A stretch of 64,000 nucleotides of DNA from Nitrospira sp. (lineage in GTDB: Bacteria > Nitrospirota > Nitrospiria > Nitrospirales > Nitrospiraceae), in contig JADYYH010000004.1 of NCBI GenBank assembly GCA_020853775.1, positions 21,968 to 85,967 on the forward strand. Reading direction: 5' to 3'. The first letter of the stretch is position 1. Each line of letters opens with the position of its first letter. Below the pieces are notes generated by a model. The model was not told the origin of the DNA, searched no databases, and saw only the letters and a list, made by a program, of their open reading frames with translations. A program made the translations under genes and the position numbers. This document shows positions 25,194 through 32,999 of this stretch, in pieces.

Positions 25194-27655
25194 GGCTCCT
25201 CCTTTCGTACCGCTGCCTTCTCTGCCGGCAGCGTAATGACGCAGGTGGTGCCTTGGCCTTCCGGGGGACTCTCCATCCGTATTTCCCCGCCGAATTTCTT
25301 GATCAACCGTTGCGCGACCGTGAGCCCGAGCCCTGATCCTTCGCCCTGCCCCTTGGTCGTGTAAAACGGATCGAAGACTTTCCCGAGATGCTGCTTGGGA
25401 ATGCCGGGTCCGTTGTCACGAATCTTGACCGTAATCAGATCGTCCTGCTCTTCCGTGGTGAGCCACAAATTGCCTTGCCCATTCATGGCCTGAATTGCGT
25501 TGGTCAGGACATTGATAAAGGCCAACCGAAGCTGGTCGGGCAGCGCCGTCACGGGGGATACCGGGACATAATGTTTTTGGACGTTGAGCCCCAGGCATTC
25601 GTGTGAGGTCTGCACGATGGCCAGCGCCTGTTCCAGCTGAGCCGTCACATCGACCGGGATCCGTTGGCTCTTCGATTCGCGTGTGGCCACTCCGGTGAAG
25701 TCGCGGATGATGGCCGCCATCTTTCGGCCATGGCCGACGATGTCTTGCGCATAGCCTTTGGCTCGGACCAGATCGCATTCCTCCTGAATGGCTTCTCCGA
25801 GACCGAGGATGCCGAACAACGGATTATTGAGCTCGTGGCCGATGCCGGCGGTCAGCACGTCGAGGCTGCCCGATTTTTCGGCCTGAATCAGCTGATCCTG
25901 CAAGCGGCTCTCATCCGTGGTGTCCCGGAGGACGAGGCCGAAGCGTTTCCCCGCGCCGCTACGGCTTTCCAGCGGAAACCACTCATACTGATACAGATGC
26001 GGGCCGATGCGGAGCTCTCGCCGGGATGCGGCCGGCACCGGGCCGAGGGCCTGATTGAGCGGATCGCGCGCCGGCTTGGGCGACAGGTCACGATCGTGAA
26101 CGGGAGGCGTCAGCGCAATGCCGTCTTCCACCAATCGGAGGTCCCGCCGCAGCGCCTGGCGGTGCTCTTCATCGATGGGTAGGAGGTCGAAGAGCGGGCG
26201 CGAGGACCAGTTCTCCGCCTGGACCGCTTCGCGCGACGCCTTATTCATGTACTGGACCAGGCCCTGCTGATCCACCATGACGATCGGCGTCGGCACGGCA
26301 TCGAGCACCTGATCGGTGGCCTTTTGCAGATACTGCACTTCCTGCGTCTTTTCTTCGACCTCCGTATTCAGTCCGGCAAACGAGGCTTCCAGTTGCGTGT
26401 GCATGCGGTTGAATTCCACCGCCAGGTCTTCCAGTTCATCACCCGTGTGAATCTGAATCGGCTCCTGCAATTCCCCGCGACCGATGAGGCGCGCTGCCTC
26501 CTGGAGGCGGCGGACCGGCGTCACGATCCGGCTGGCGGCAAAATATCCCAGCGTGGCGAGCAGGAAGAGGGCGACCGATGCCAGGATCAGCATCCAGGTC
26601 ATCAGATGCCGGATCGGTGAGAACAGTTCGTCGGACGATTGCCACACAAAGGTATGCCAGGCGCCGTTCTCCAACGCGCCGTTCGTCGCGCGACTGGTTT
26701 CGGGAAGCGTCGCGAATCCGATAATGGCGGTCCCTTGTCCGCCGTGCCCGTCGCTGTGCGCTGTGACCCAGCCCGGTTGTCGCCCCGTCACCTGGGGTAT
26801 CAACGACGGGTCGGAGAGTTGAACGCCGGTCGGAAGAATGGGGCAGCTCATGACGATGCCCCGGCTGTCGATCAACATCACATGGCCGGTGCGGCCGAAC
26901 CGGATCGGATGGGTGGAAGGGGAAAAGAATTCCTTCGCATCAATTACCCGATGCAGGACACCCACGACTTCATAGCGGAGACTATCCATGATCGGAATGG
27001 AGATGCTGAATACGTACGTATTGGCCTGCTGATCGAAGTGCAGGTCTTCGATGTACAGCTGGCCGGCGCCTCTGTTGTAGGCGCCGGTCCACCAGGGACT
27101 ATCCGAATGCGAGAAGCTGGGAATCGTGGTCAGGGCGGCAAATAAGTTGCCCTGCACGTCCGTGATGAAGAGTTTTTTGGTGGCGGCGCGTACAACCTGA
27201 GGCAGGAGCAGGTCCGACTCGTGTTGGGATCCTGCGTAAAATCCGCGCAGCATGAGGGCCGTGCGATTTTCAGTGATCGCTTTGATCGCCACCGGATCTC
27301 GCGCGGCCCACTGCGTTCGTTGTTGAGTCAATGCCGCGGCGGAGAGTGTCTTGTCGGCAGTATGCAGCAGATCCCGATGGTGCTCCAGTTGACGAATGAT
27401 ATCCGGGTGTGTGGCGATCCGGGACGTTCTGGCGACTTCCTCGGCGACAAGCAAGTCGAGCTTGCGGGCGGCTTCCGTGGCCAGGGCCTCGAAGCTTTCT
27501 CCGCTGACGACTTGGATTTCTTTGGAGCCTTGCAGGAAGGCCATGCTGAGGCCGAGTAACAGGGGAACGACGCCGACCAGCAGCATCGAGACGATGAGCT
27601 TACGTTTCAGTCCCCATCCCAGCGGATTGGAGAAGGGGCGCCAGGTGATCGTCAT
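25178..27655 (-). CDS. Membrane sensor histidine kinase (Cache-HAMP-PAS-HK)
   Basis: An 825-residue kinase. Starting at 27655, whose ATG overlaps the upstream stop as ATGA, residues about 20-40 form a transmembrane helix, about 45-350 a large extracytoplasmic dCache-type sensor, about 355-375 the second helix, about 377-430 a HAMP linker, about 435-470 a coiled-coil, and about 470-590 a PAS domain. The kinase core has His607 in GIGHELNNPLFGILG and ATP-binding boxes NAIQAMNG, IRDNGPGIP and GSGLGLTVAQ. There is no receiver, so it must signal to a separate regulator, most simply the one at 28809-29243. This operon contains two kinases and one regulator. Confidence 0.9.
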   Translation of the reverse strand: MTITWRPFSNPLGWGLKRKLIVSMLLVGVVPLLLGLSMAFLQGSKEIQVVSGESFEALATEAARKLDLLVAEEVARTSRIATHPDIIRQLEHHRDLLHTADKTLSAAALTQQRTQWAARDPVAIKAITENRTALMLRGFYAGSQHESDLLLPQVVRAATKKLFITDVQGNLFAALTTIPSFSHSDSPWWTGAYNRGAGQLYIEDLHFDQQANTYVFSISIPIMDSLRYEVVGVLHRVIDAKEFFSPSTHPIRFGRTGHVMLIDSRGIVMSCPILPTGVQLSDPSLIPQVTGRQPGWVTAHSDGHGGQGTAIIGFATLPETSRATNGALENGAWHTFVWQSSDELFSPIRHLMTWMLILASVALFLLATLGYFAASRIVTPVRRLQEAARLIGRGELQEPIQIHTGDELEDLAVEFNRMHTQLEASFAGLNTEVEEKTQEVQYLQKATDQVLDAVPTPIVMVDQQGLVQYMNKASREAVQAENWSSRPLFDLLPIDEEHRQALRRDLRLVEDGIALTPPVHDRDLSPKPARDPLNQALGPVPAASRRELRIGPHLYQYEWFPLESRSGAGKRFGLVLRDTTDESRLQDQLIQAEKSGSLDVLTAGIGHELNNPLFGILGLGEAIQEECDLVRAKGYAQDIVGHGRKMAAIIRDFTGVATRESKSQRIPVDVTAQLEQALAIVQTSHECLGLNVQKHYVPVSPVTALPDQLRLAFINVLTNAIQAMNGQGNLWLTTEEQDDLITVKIRDNGPGIPKQHLGKVFDPFYTTKGQGEGSGLGLTVAQRLIKKFGGEIRMESPPEGQGTTCVITLPAEKAAVRKEEPCISS

Positions 27656-28701
27656 AGGGGCGCGCATGATGTAGTCGGTTGCACCTGTGGAAATTCGATC
27701 CGGAAGGTCGTGCCTACACCGACATCGCTTTCGACGCAAATATGCCCTTCCATCTTCGAAATCACTGACAGCACATTGTACAGCCCCAGTCCTGTGCCTT
27801 TCCCTGGGGGCTTGGTGGTGTACAGCGGCTCAAAGATTTTCGAGAAGGCCTCCTTTGGAATCCCGCATCCCGTATCACTCACTGAAGCACTGACGTGTCC
27901 GTCCGGACTGACGGTTGTCTGCAGGGTCAAGGTGCCGCGAGTCTGAATGGCTTGCACGGCATTCGTAATCAAATTTATGAAGACATGGAGCAACTCGTCA
28001 GGGTTCCCCAGGACTGAGGCGTCTTCGGCATAGCGTTTCACGACCGTGACATCCTGCAGTGTCACGGCATACCGAGCGATTCTCAGCGCTTCGTCCAGTT
28101 TGGTGTTGAGATTGACCATGACGTCCTCGCCGGTCCCGTTGCGCCGAGCGTATCGGGTCAGGTCGCGGCAGATGGCGCTGGTGCGTTTCACAGCCTCGGT
28201 GATGTCGCGCGCCTGGTCGTGAACGACGGCCAGATCTTGCTCGTCCGTCAGATTTTCCGCAAGGCCAAGGATCAACTGCAGCGGGTTATTGATGTCATGC
28301 GCGATCCCCGCCGCAAAAGAGCCCAATCCGGCCAGTTTATCGGCCTGAAACAGTTCGGCTTCCAGTTTTGATTGGTGCTGGACGAGTTTCCACAACAACC
28401 GCGTGGTGGCCCCGCTCAGGACTTCGGCACCGGGACGTTTCATGGCTTGAATGAAGGGGGCCATGGATGGATCGCCGGTTACATCCATAATGAGGTTGAC
28501 GCCATGGTTGCGGATGAGATCGTGCACCTGTTCCTCAACCGGCACATGCAACTCCTTCGCTCGTTGGAGGCCGGGCGCGGTGGGGTCCTTGTCCGCAATG
28601 CCGACGATATCGACGTCGGGAATCTGATGGAGAAGGTCGAGAAGCGCAGTCCCTCCTCTTCCTGCGCCGATGATGGCAATCTTTGTGCTGTTGGATGTCA
28701 T
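27652..28701 (-). CDS. Histidine kinase with N-terminal Rossmann domain
   Basis: A 349-residue soluble kinase of unusual build. Residues about 7-110 have a Rossmann dinucleotide-binding fold: KIAIIGAGRGG with the GxGxxG loop at 12-17, an acidic end of strand 2 (IVGIADKD), and the later LIMDVTGD and AEVLSGAT strands, the pattern seen in NAD(P)-dependent dehydrogenases such as homoserine or dihydrodipicolinate reductase. The kinase core follows: His135 in AAGIAHDINNPLQLILG, then NLITNAVQAIQ, VSDTGCGIP and GTGLGLYNV. No membrane segment or receiver. The start follows GGAG by seven bases. The fusion suggests control by NAD(P) state, an inference. Confidence 0.88.
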   Translation of the reverse strand: MTSNSTKIAIIGAGRGGTALLDLLHQIPDVDIVGIADKDPTAPGLQRAKELHVPVEEQVHDLIRNHGVNLIMDVTGDPSMAPFIQAMKRPGAEVLSGATTRLLWKLVQHQSKLEAELFQADKLAGLGSFAAGIAHDINNPLQLILGLAENLTDEQDLAVVHDQARDITEAVKRTSAICRDLTRYARRNGTGEDVMVNLNTKLDEALRIARYAVTLQDVTVVKRYAEDASVLGNPDELLHVFINLITNAVQAIQTRGTLTLQTTVSPDGHVSASVSDTGCGIPKEAFSKIFEPLYTTKPPGKGTGLGLYNVLSVISKMEGHICVESDVGVGTTFRIEFPQVQPTTSCAPL

Positions 28702-28744
28702 GCCTGACTCCGGGTGGAGTAACAACAATCCCTGTGGTGCGTCG

Positions 28745-28776
28745 CCGTCGGGGAGGATTCAGGCCCTCCCCGACGG
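28745..28776 (-). promoter_or_regulatory. Perfect 12-bp hairpin between RR and kinase genes
   Basis: CCGTCGGGGAGG (28745-28756) and CCTCCCCGACGG (28765-28776) are exact inverted repeats with an eight-base loop, lying in the 107-bp gap after the response regulator stop (minus strand). No T tract follows directly, so it may be an attenuator or an mRNA-processing or stability element rather than a full terminator. Confidence 0.5.
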
Positions 28777-28808
28777 AGTGTTGAAGACGGATGTGGCAGG
28801 GCCCCTCG

Positions 28809-29243
28809 CTAGAGTTGGGCGAGTTCCCGTTGCTCCATCGCCCTGGCCACGGCGGTGCGAAGTTTTTCTCCTTCCACCGGTTTCACCAGGTAATCCACGA
28901 CGCCGCTGCGCAGGAAGGAGGTGGCCATGTCCGTGTCGGGAAAACCCGTCAGCACAATAATCGGCACGCGCGGCCATTCCTGCTGGAAGTAGGCGATGGC
29001 TTCAACTCCGTTGATCTTCGGCATGCGGATGTCACAGATGAGCACATCCAGGAGTAGCCGGTTTTCGCCGGTATTGATCGCCTCGATGGCTTTTTCCCCG
29101 TTCTCCGCTTCGATCACCTCGTAGCCGGCTTTCTGCAGGGTCATCCGGACGACCTTGCGAATGTCCGGTTCGTCATCCACGACGAGTACGCGGCCATTGC
29201 ATGCGGTTTCACTCATGAAAAAGCCCGATTTGAATTCTCCCAT
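28809..29243 (-). CDS. Single-domain response regulator
   Basis: A 144-residue receiver protein with no output domain. Acidic pocket residues VVDDEP at about 21-26, phosphoacceptor Asp71 in LICDIRMPKING, the Thr in IVLTGFP and the Lys in LVKPVEG are all present. The ATG at 29243 is preceded by AAGGAGG, a strong ribosome site. It is the first gene of the minus-strand operon with two histidine kinases, so it is presumably their phosphorylation target. Receiver-only proteins act through protein contacts or as phosphate sinks. Confidence 0.93.
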   Translation of the reverse strand: MGEFKSGFFMSETACNGRVLVVDDEPDIRKVVRMTLQKAGYEVIEAENGEKAIEAINTGENRLLLDVLICDIRMPKINGVEAIAYFQQEWPRVPIIVLTGFPDTDMATSFLRSGVVDYLVKPVEGEKLRTAVARAMEQRELAQL

Positions 29244-29378
29244 GATCCCCTCCTTGGTGGTGTGACGAGGTGAATGTCGTGTCCATTTGATCCTGCAGTA
29301 CAGCAACAGATGTGCCTCAAAGCGCATCTAGAGAAGTCGTGAGATTTCAGATAGTTAGCGGTGACTCTGCGAAGAAGT

Positions 29379-29415
29379 CACCAGGGCTGGTGGTTGGGAT
29401 CCACCAGTCCTGGTG
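29379..29415. terminator. Strong near-perfect hairpin between genes
   Basis: CACCAGGGCTGGTGG (29379-29393) pairs with CCACCAGTCCTGGTG (29401-29415), 14 of 15 positions matching, with a seven-base loop. It lies in the 280-bp gap between the minus-strand genes starting at 29243 and ending at 29524. A T-rich tail is lacking on both strands, so terminator function is possible but unproven; nothing else is seen in that gap. Confidence 0.4.
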
Positions 29416-29523
29416 AAATGCACCACCGGCACCTTTTCCGTCCAGAGGGTGCACGTTGGTAAAGGAATACCTGTTGTGGAAGTGAAAAAGGCGAGTGGTA
29501 TCCGACCGCCCCCTGCTACGACA

Positions 29524-29886
29524 CTATTTAGCGGGTGGGTTCCCGAAGAAGTGCAAATCTTTCTCGCCCCGGAGATGTTGCGGAGTCACGACATACTCCC
29601 CGCCGATGGCCGGTCCCCAGATTTTCTCGGCCGTGGCCTTGTCCCCGCCGGTAAACAAAAACCCCATCCCTCCGGCGACTGCTCCCAAGACGGCGACGGC
29701 CATCTTCATCCCGCCATAGGGTAAGGTCAAAAAGTAACTTCCCAAGCCTTGAATGGCTTCCGAGCCGGAACCGGCAGCCGAAGCCGTTCTGACCGAGACG
29801 GTGGTTTGGCAGCCGAGCACGATCAGGAGCAGGCACAAGGTCGTTCGTATGAGCGGGCGTGGCTGACGAGACATCGTTTGAGGCAT
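29524..29886 (-). CDS. Hypothetical lipoprotein, 120 aa
   Basis: Not recognised. The start at 29886 is chosen because AAAGGAG lies eight bases upstream. A signal peptide with the lipobox VLGC (cysteine 26) precedes a glycine-rich hydrophobic segment, GGMKMAVAVLGAVAGGMGFLFTGGD (split here only for description: MAVAVLGAVAGG and GFLFTGG), that could span or insert in a membrane, and a soluble tail ending in LHFFGNPPAK. A YVVTP motif sits in the tail. Short gly-zipper-like lipoproteins are common in the envelope of diderms. Its 3' side carries only the hairpin at 29379-29415. Confidence 0.68.
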   Translation of the reverse strand: MPQTMSRQPRPLIRTTLCLLLIVLGCQTTVSVRTASAAGSGSEAIQGLGSYFLTLPYGGMKMAVAVLGAVAGGMGFLFTGGDKATAEKIWGPAIGGEYVVTPQHLRGEKDLHFFGNPPAK

Positions 29887-30054
29887 GCGACTTCTCCTTT
29901 CTGCGTCTGCGCATGGCATGAACTGACTATTTCGGGCCTAGTGTAACGGGCTGCCGGGTAAATTGCCATCCGTAGAGCGGCTGAGCTGGCTCCGAGGCGA
30001 CCATCAGCCCGTCAGATTGCCTTCGGCTTCTCGGATGCGTTATTCTGCTCCCAG

Positions 30055-30300
30055 ATGATTACCGCCGAAGCCGTAACGACCTATATCCGTCAGGTATTTT
30101 CCGATGCCGCCGTCACCGTGATCGACAAGACCGGGACGCAGGACCATTTAATTGTGCGCGTGACATCCGCGGGATTTGCCGGGAAGAATCTCCTGGACCG
30201 GCATCGCATGGTGTATCAGGCATTAGCCGGTCCGATGCAAGACGGGCGTATCCATGCGTTGGAGATTACGGCCACGACACCGGATGAAGTGAAAACATAA
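30055..30300 (+). CDS. BolA/IbaG family protein
   Basis: An 81-residue BolA-type protein with the alpha-beta-beta-alpha-alpha-beta fold recognisable from DHLIVRVTSAGFAGKNLLDRH and the terminal ALEITATTPDE. The histidine of the LDRHR motif is the conserved BolA residue that can share a [2Fe-2S] cluster with a monothiol glutaredoxin. The very next gene, 11 bp on, encodes such a glutaredoxin, the classical pairing, so the two probably form a BolA-Grx complex in iron-sulfur trafficking and iron sensing. Confidence 0.92.
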   Translation: MITAEAVTTYIRQVFSDAAVTVIDKTGTQDHLIVRVTSAGFAGKNLLDRHRMVYQALAGPMQDGRIHALEITATTPDEVKT

Positions 30301-30311
30301 AGGGGGACCAG

Positions 30312-30641
30312 ATGGCTGACCCGATTGAAGAAGAAATTCAGCAAGAAATCAAAGCCAACAAAATCCTGATCTACGGCAAGGGAACCAAAACCATGCCCAT
30401 GTGCGGGTTTACCCGGGAGACGATGCATTTTTTTGAAAAGTACGGGTATCCCTATGAACTCATCGACGTCCTCTCTCAGCCGGCCAAGCGCGAAGCGTTA
30501 ACCAAATTGACGAATTGGCCGACCTTGCCGAAGGTCTTCATCGACGGGCAGTTTTACGGCGACACGGATATTCTCGACCCGATGGAAGCGAAGGGCGAAG
30601 TGATGCCGCTGCTGAAAAAAGCCTTCGGTGCCCAGTCCTAA
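30312..30641 (+). CDS. grxD: Monothiol glutaredoxin, Grx4 type
   Basis: A 109-residue monothiol glutaredoxin. Family features are the N-terminal helix, ILIYGKGTKTMPMCGFT with the single active cysteine Cys31, the WPTLPKVFIDG cis-proline strand and the GDTDIL glutathione-binding turn. The usual active motif is CGFS; here it is CGFT, a conservative Ser-to-Thr change that may tune cluster lability. It partners with the BolA-like protein just upstream (11-bp gap) and probably delivers [2Fe-2S] clusters. Confidence 0.92.
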   Translation: MADPIEEEIQQEIKANKILIYGKGTKTMPMCGFTRETMHFFEKYGYPYELIDVLSQPAKREALTKLTNWPTLPKVFIDGQFYGDTDILDPMEAKGEVMPLLKKAFGAQS

Positions 30642-30806
30642 GGTTTCCGGCCTGTAAATCCCGGTTGAAGGCTCCTCCCCGGCGTGCCGCCGGAATGGTC
30701 TTACGCGAAAGGGCCTGCCTCCAAACGGATGAGGCGCCGGGATCGATGGTCTCCCGTAATTTCTTGCCAGACCGCCTTCTGGCCGATAGAATCCCCCCTA
30801 CTACTC

Positions 30807-32243
30807 ATGGGTGAGGATTATTCAGTCAAGGGTCCGCTGTGTGTCGATCTTGATGGCACTCTCATCAAGACCGATTTGCTCTGGGAATCACTGCTGGTGC
30901 TTCTCAAGCAGAATCCGCTCTCGATCTTCCTGCTTCCCTTCTGGTTGCTCAAAGGCAAGGCCCATTTTAAGCACGAGATTGCCTGTCGGGTGACGCTCGA
31001 TGCTAGCATATTGCCTTATCATGAGGAGTTGATCGCATTTCTTGCTCAAGAGAGACGCTGCGGGCGGACGCTCGTATTGGCCACGGCCAGTCATGTGAGT
31101 TTTGCGCAAGCCATAGACGATCACCTCGGTTTGTTTGAAGGGCAGGTCTTCGGCAGCGATGCGTCGATCAATCTGAAGGGGGGGCGCAAGGTGGCGCTCC
31201 TGGTCGAGCGGTATGGAAGTCGCCGGTTTGGCTATGCAGGAAACTCCACAGCCGATTTGCCGGTCTGGGCCCAAGCCAATGAAGCGATCGTCGTCAATGC
31301 GTCTTCCGGTTTAGCAAAGCGTGCGCAGGCGCTGACCCACGTCAGTCGGATCTTCAGTCAGCCGGCGAGTCGGCTCAAGCAGGTGGCTAAGGCCTTACGC
31401 GTGCATCAATGGGCCAAGAACGTGCTGGTATTTATCCCGGTTGTCGCCTCCCATCAACTCACCCATCGTCCATTGCTGATTCAGGCAGCATTGGCGTTTC
31501 TGTCATTCAGTCTCACAGCGTCCTCGGTCTATATTCTGAATGATTGCCTGGATCTTTCCTCTGATCGTCGGCATCCCCGGAAAAAGTCTCGTCCGTTTGC
31601 TTCGGGCAGCCTGTCCATTCCCTTCGGGCTTAGTTTGGCCACAGGCTCTCTGGTCGGAGGCGTCGCATTAGCCTTCGCGCTTCCGCCGGTGTTTTTCATG
31701 GTGTTGGTCGGGTACTTCGTCTTAACCACCGCCTATTCCTTCTATATAAAGCAGTTCGTGCTGCTGGATGTCATTGTGCTGGCCCAGCTCTATACGGTGC
31801 GGGTGTATGGCGGAGGAGCTGCGACCGGCGTCGTTCCGTCGCATTGGTTGTTGACGTTTTCGCTCTTTCTCTTTCTGAGTCTTGCCCTGGTCAAACGGTT
31901 CACCGAGCTGCGTCTCGCGAGCCAGACTGAAGGAACCGAATTACATGGACGGGGGTATTGGGTGACGGATCTGGAGCATATCTCCAGCATCGGCACAGCA
32001 AGCGGATTGCTCGCGGTGTTGGTGTTGGCGTTGTATATCAGCAGCAAAGAGGTCTTAGTGTTGTACTCCCATGCGGAGGTCCTGTGGCTGGTGTGCCCCG
32101 TGATGTTGTACTGGATCAGCCGGATTTGGATGCTGGCATACCGGAATCAAATGGATGATGACCCGGTGGTGTTCGCCGTGAAGGATCCTAAAAGTTATGC
32201 GATGGCTGCCCTCATTGGCGTCATTCTGTTTCTGGCGAAGTGA
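30807..32243 (+). CDS. HAD phosphatase-UbiA prenyltransferase fusion
   Basis: A 478-residue two-domain protein. Residues about 1-190 are a HAD-family phosphatase-like domain (VDLDGTLIKTD motif I, LATAS motif II region, FGYAGNSTADLPV motif IV). Residues about 195-478 are an eight- to nine-helix UbiA prenyltransferase (LRVHQWAKN, then NDCLDLSSDRRHPRKKSRP, the D-x-x-x-D motif with the following HP-x-K-x-RP loop). The pattern is closest to decaprenyl-phosphate phosphoribosyltransferase-like UbiA proteins. It should attach a prenyl chain and dephosphorylate a prenyl or sugar phosphate product. The ATG at 30807 is favoured over an upstream extension without signal character. Confidence 0.85.
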   Translation: MGEDYSVKGPLCVDLDGTLIKTDLLWESLLVLLKQNPLSIFLLPFWLLKGKAHFKHEIACRVTLDASILPYHEELIAFLAQERRCGRTLVLATASHVSFAQAIDDHLGLFEGQVFGSDASINLKGGRKVALLVERYGSRRFGYAGNSTADLPVWAQANEAIVVNASSGLAKRAQALTHVSRIFSQPASRLKQVAKALRVHQWAKNVLVFIPVVASHQLTHRPLLIQAALAFLSFSLTASSVYILNDCLDLSSDRRHPRKKSRPFASGSLSIPFGLSLATGSLVGGVALAFALPPVFFMVLVGYFVLTTAYSFYIKQFVLLDVIVLAQLYTVRVYGGGAATGVVPSHWLLTFSLFLFLSLALVKRFTELRLASQTEGTELHGRGYWVTDLEHISSIGTASGLLAVLVLALYISSKEVLVLYSHAEVLWLVCPVMLYWISRIWMLAYRNQMDDDPVVFAVKDPKSYAMAALIGVILFLAK

Positions 32244-32254
32244 GCCGGATTTCG

Positions 32255-32989
32255 TCAAATACCCCATCCGCCGCTGAGATGGAGATTCGCCCCGTTGACG
32301 TAGCGTGCCTCGTCACTCAGCAGGTACCTCACCGCGGCCACTGTATCGTCCACGCTGCCGACATATCCCGCTGGAATCCGTTTGACCACTCCCGCCAGTT
32401 CTTCCGGGGGCGCACTGCCCGAATCGATAAAGCCGGGTGAAATTGCATTGACCGTAATGCCATAGGGTGCGAGCAGCTTCGCCAGGGTGCGTGTGAGGAT
32501 CAAGACGCCGGCCTTGGCAATGTAATGTCCCGTGACTTCCGGCTGGGCCACCATCTGGTCGGCATTGGCCATGCTGAAATTGATGATCCGTCCCTGCTTC
32601 CGTGCTTTCATGCCGGGTGCCACCGCTTGCCCAAGATAAAAAATCGGATGAAGATTGCCATCGAACATCTCGCGCCAGCCCGTCGTCGTTTCGTCGAAAA
32701 GGTTCACACGATGGTACGGACCGGCTCCGTTGATCAACGCGTCGATCCTGCCCCAACGCGCCTCCACCTGTGCCACCAACTGCTTGGACGCTGACGGATC
32801 GGACACATCACATTGCATGGCGAGGGCTTGGCCGCCGCGTGCCACGATGGCGGCGCTGGTCTCTTCCGCGGCAGCGGCGCTTGTGCGGTAACACAGGGCG
32901 ATGCACCAGTGTTGCGCGGCAAGGTCGAGGGCAATGGCGCGGCCGATTCCCTTGGCTCCGCCGGTGATGAGTGCAACCTGGTTCGGCAT
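32255..32989 (-). CDS. SDR-family oxidoreductase, FabG-like
   Basis: A 244-residue classical SDR. TGGAKGIGRA (about residues 9-18) binds the dinucleotide, NGAG (in place of NNAG) lies near residue 90, and the catalytic YIAKAG motif near 155 supplies Tyr and Lys. A ribosome site AAGGAGG overlaps the stop region of the upstream gene, and the gap is only 10 bp, so it is the last gene of the long minus-strand operon. Candidates are a 3-oxoacyl-ACP or pteridine-type reductase; the chemistry cannot be fixed from sequence. Confidence 0.85.
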   Translation of the reverse strand: MPNQVALITGGAKGIGRAIALDLAAQHWCIALCYRTSAAAAEETSAAIVARGGQALAMQCDVSDPSASKQLVAQVEARWGRIDALINGAGPYHRVNLFDETTTGWREMFDGNLHPIFYLGQAVAPGMKARKQGRIINFSMANADQMVAQPEVTGHYIAKAGVLILTRTLAKLLAPYGITVNAISPGFIDSGSAPPEELAGVVKRIPAGYVGSVDDTVAAVRYLLSDEARYVNGANLHLSGGWGI

Positions 32990-32999
32990 AGGCCTCCTT

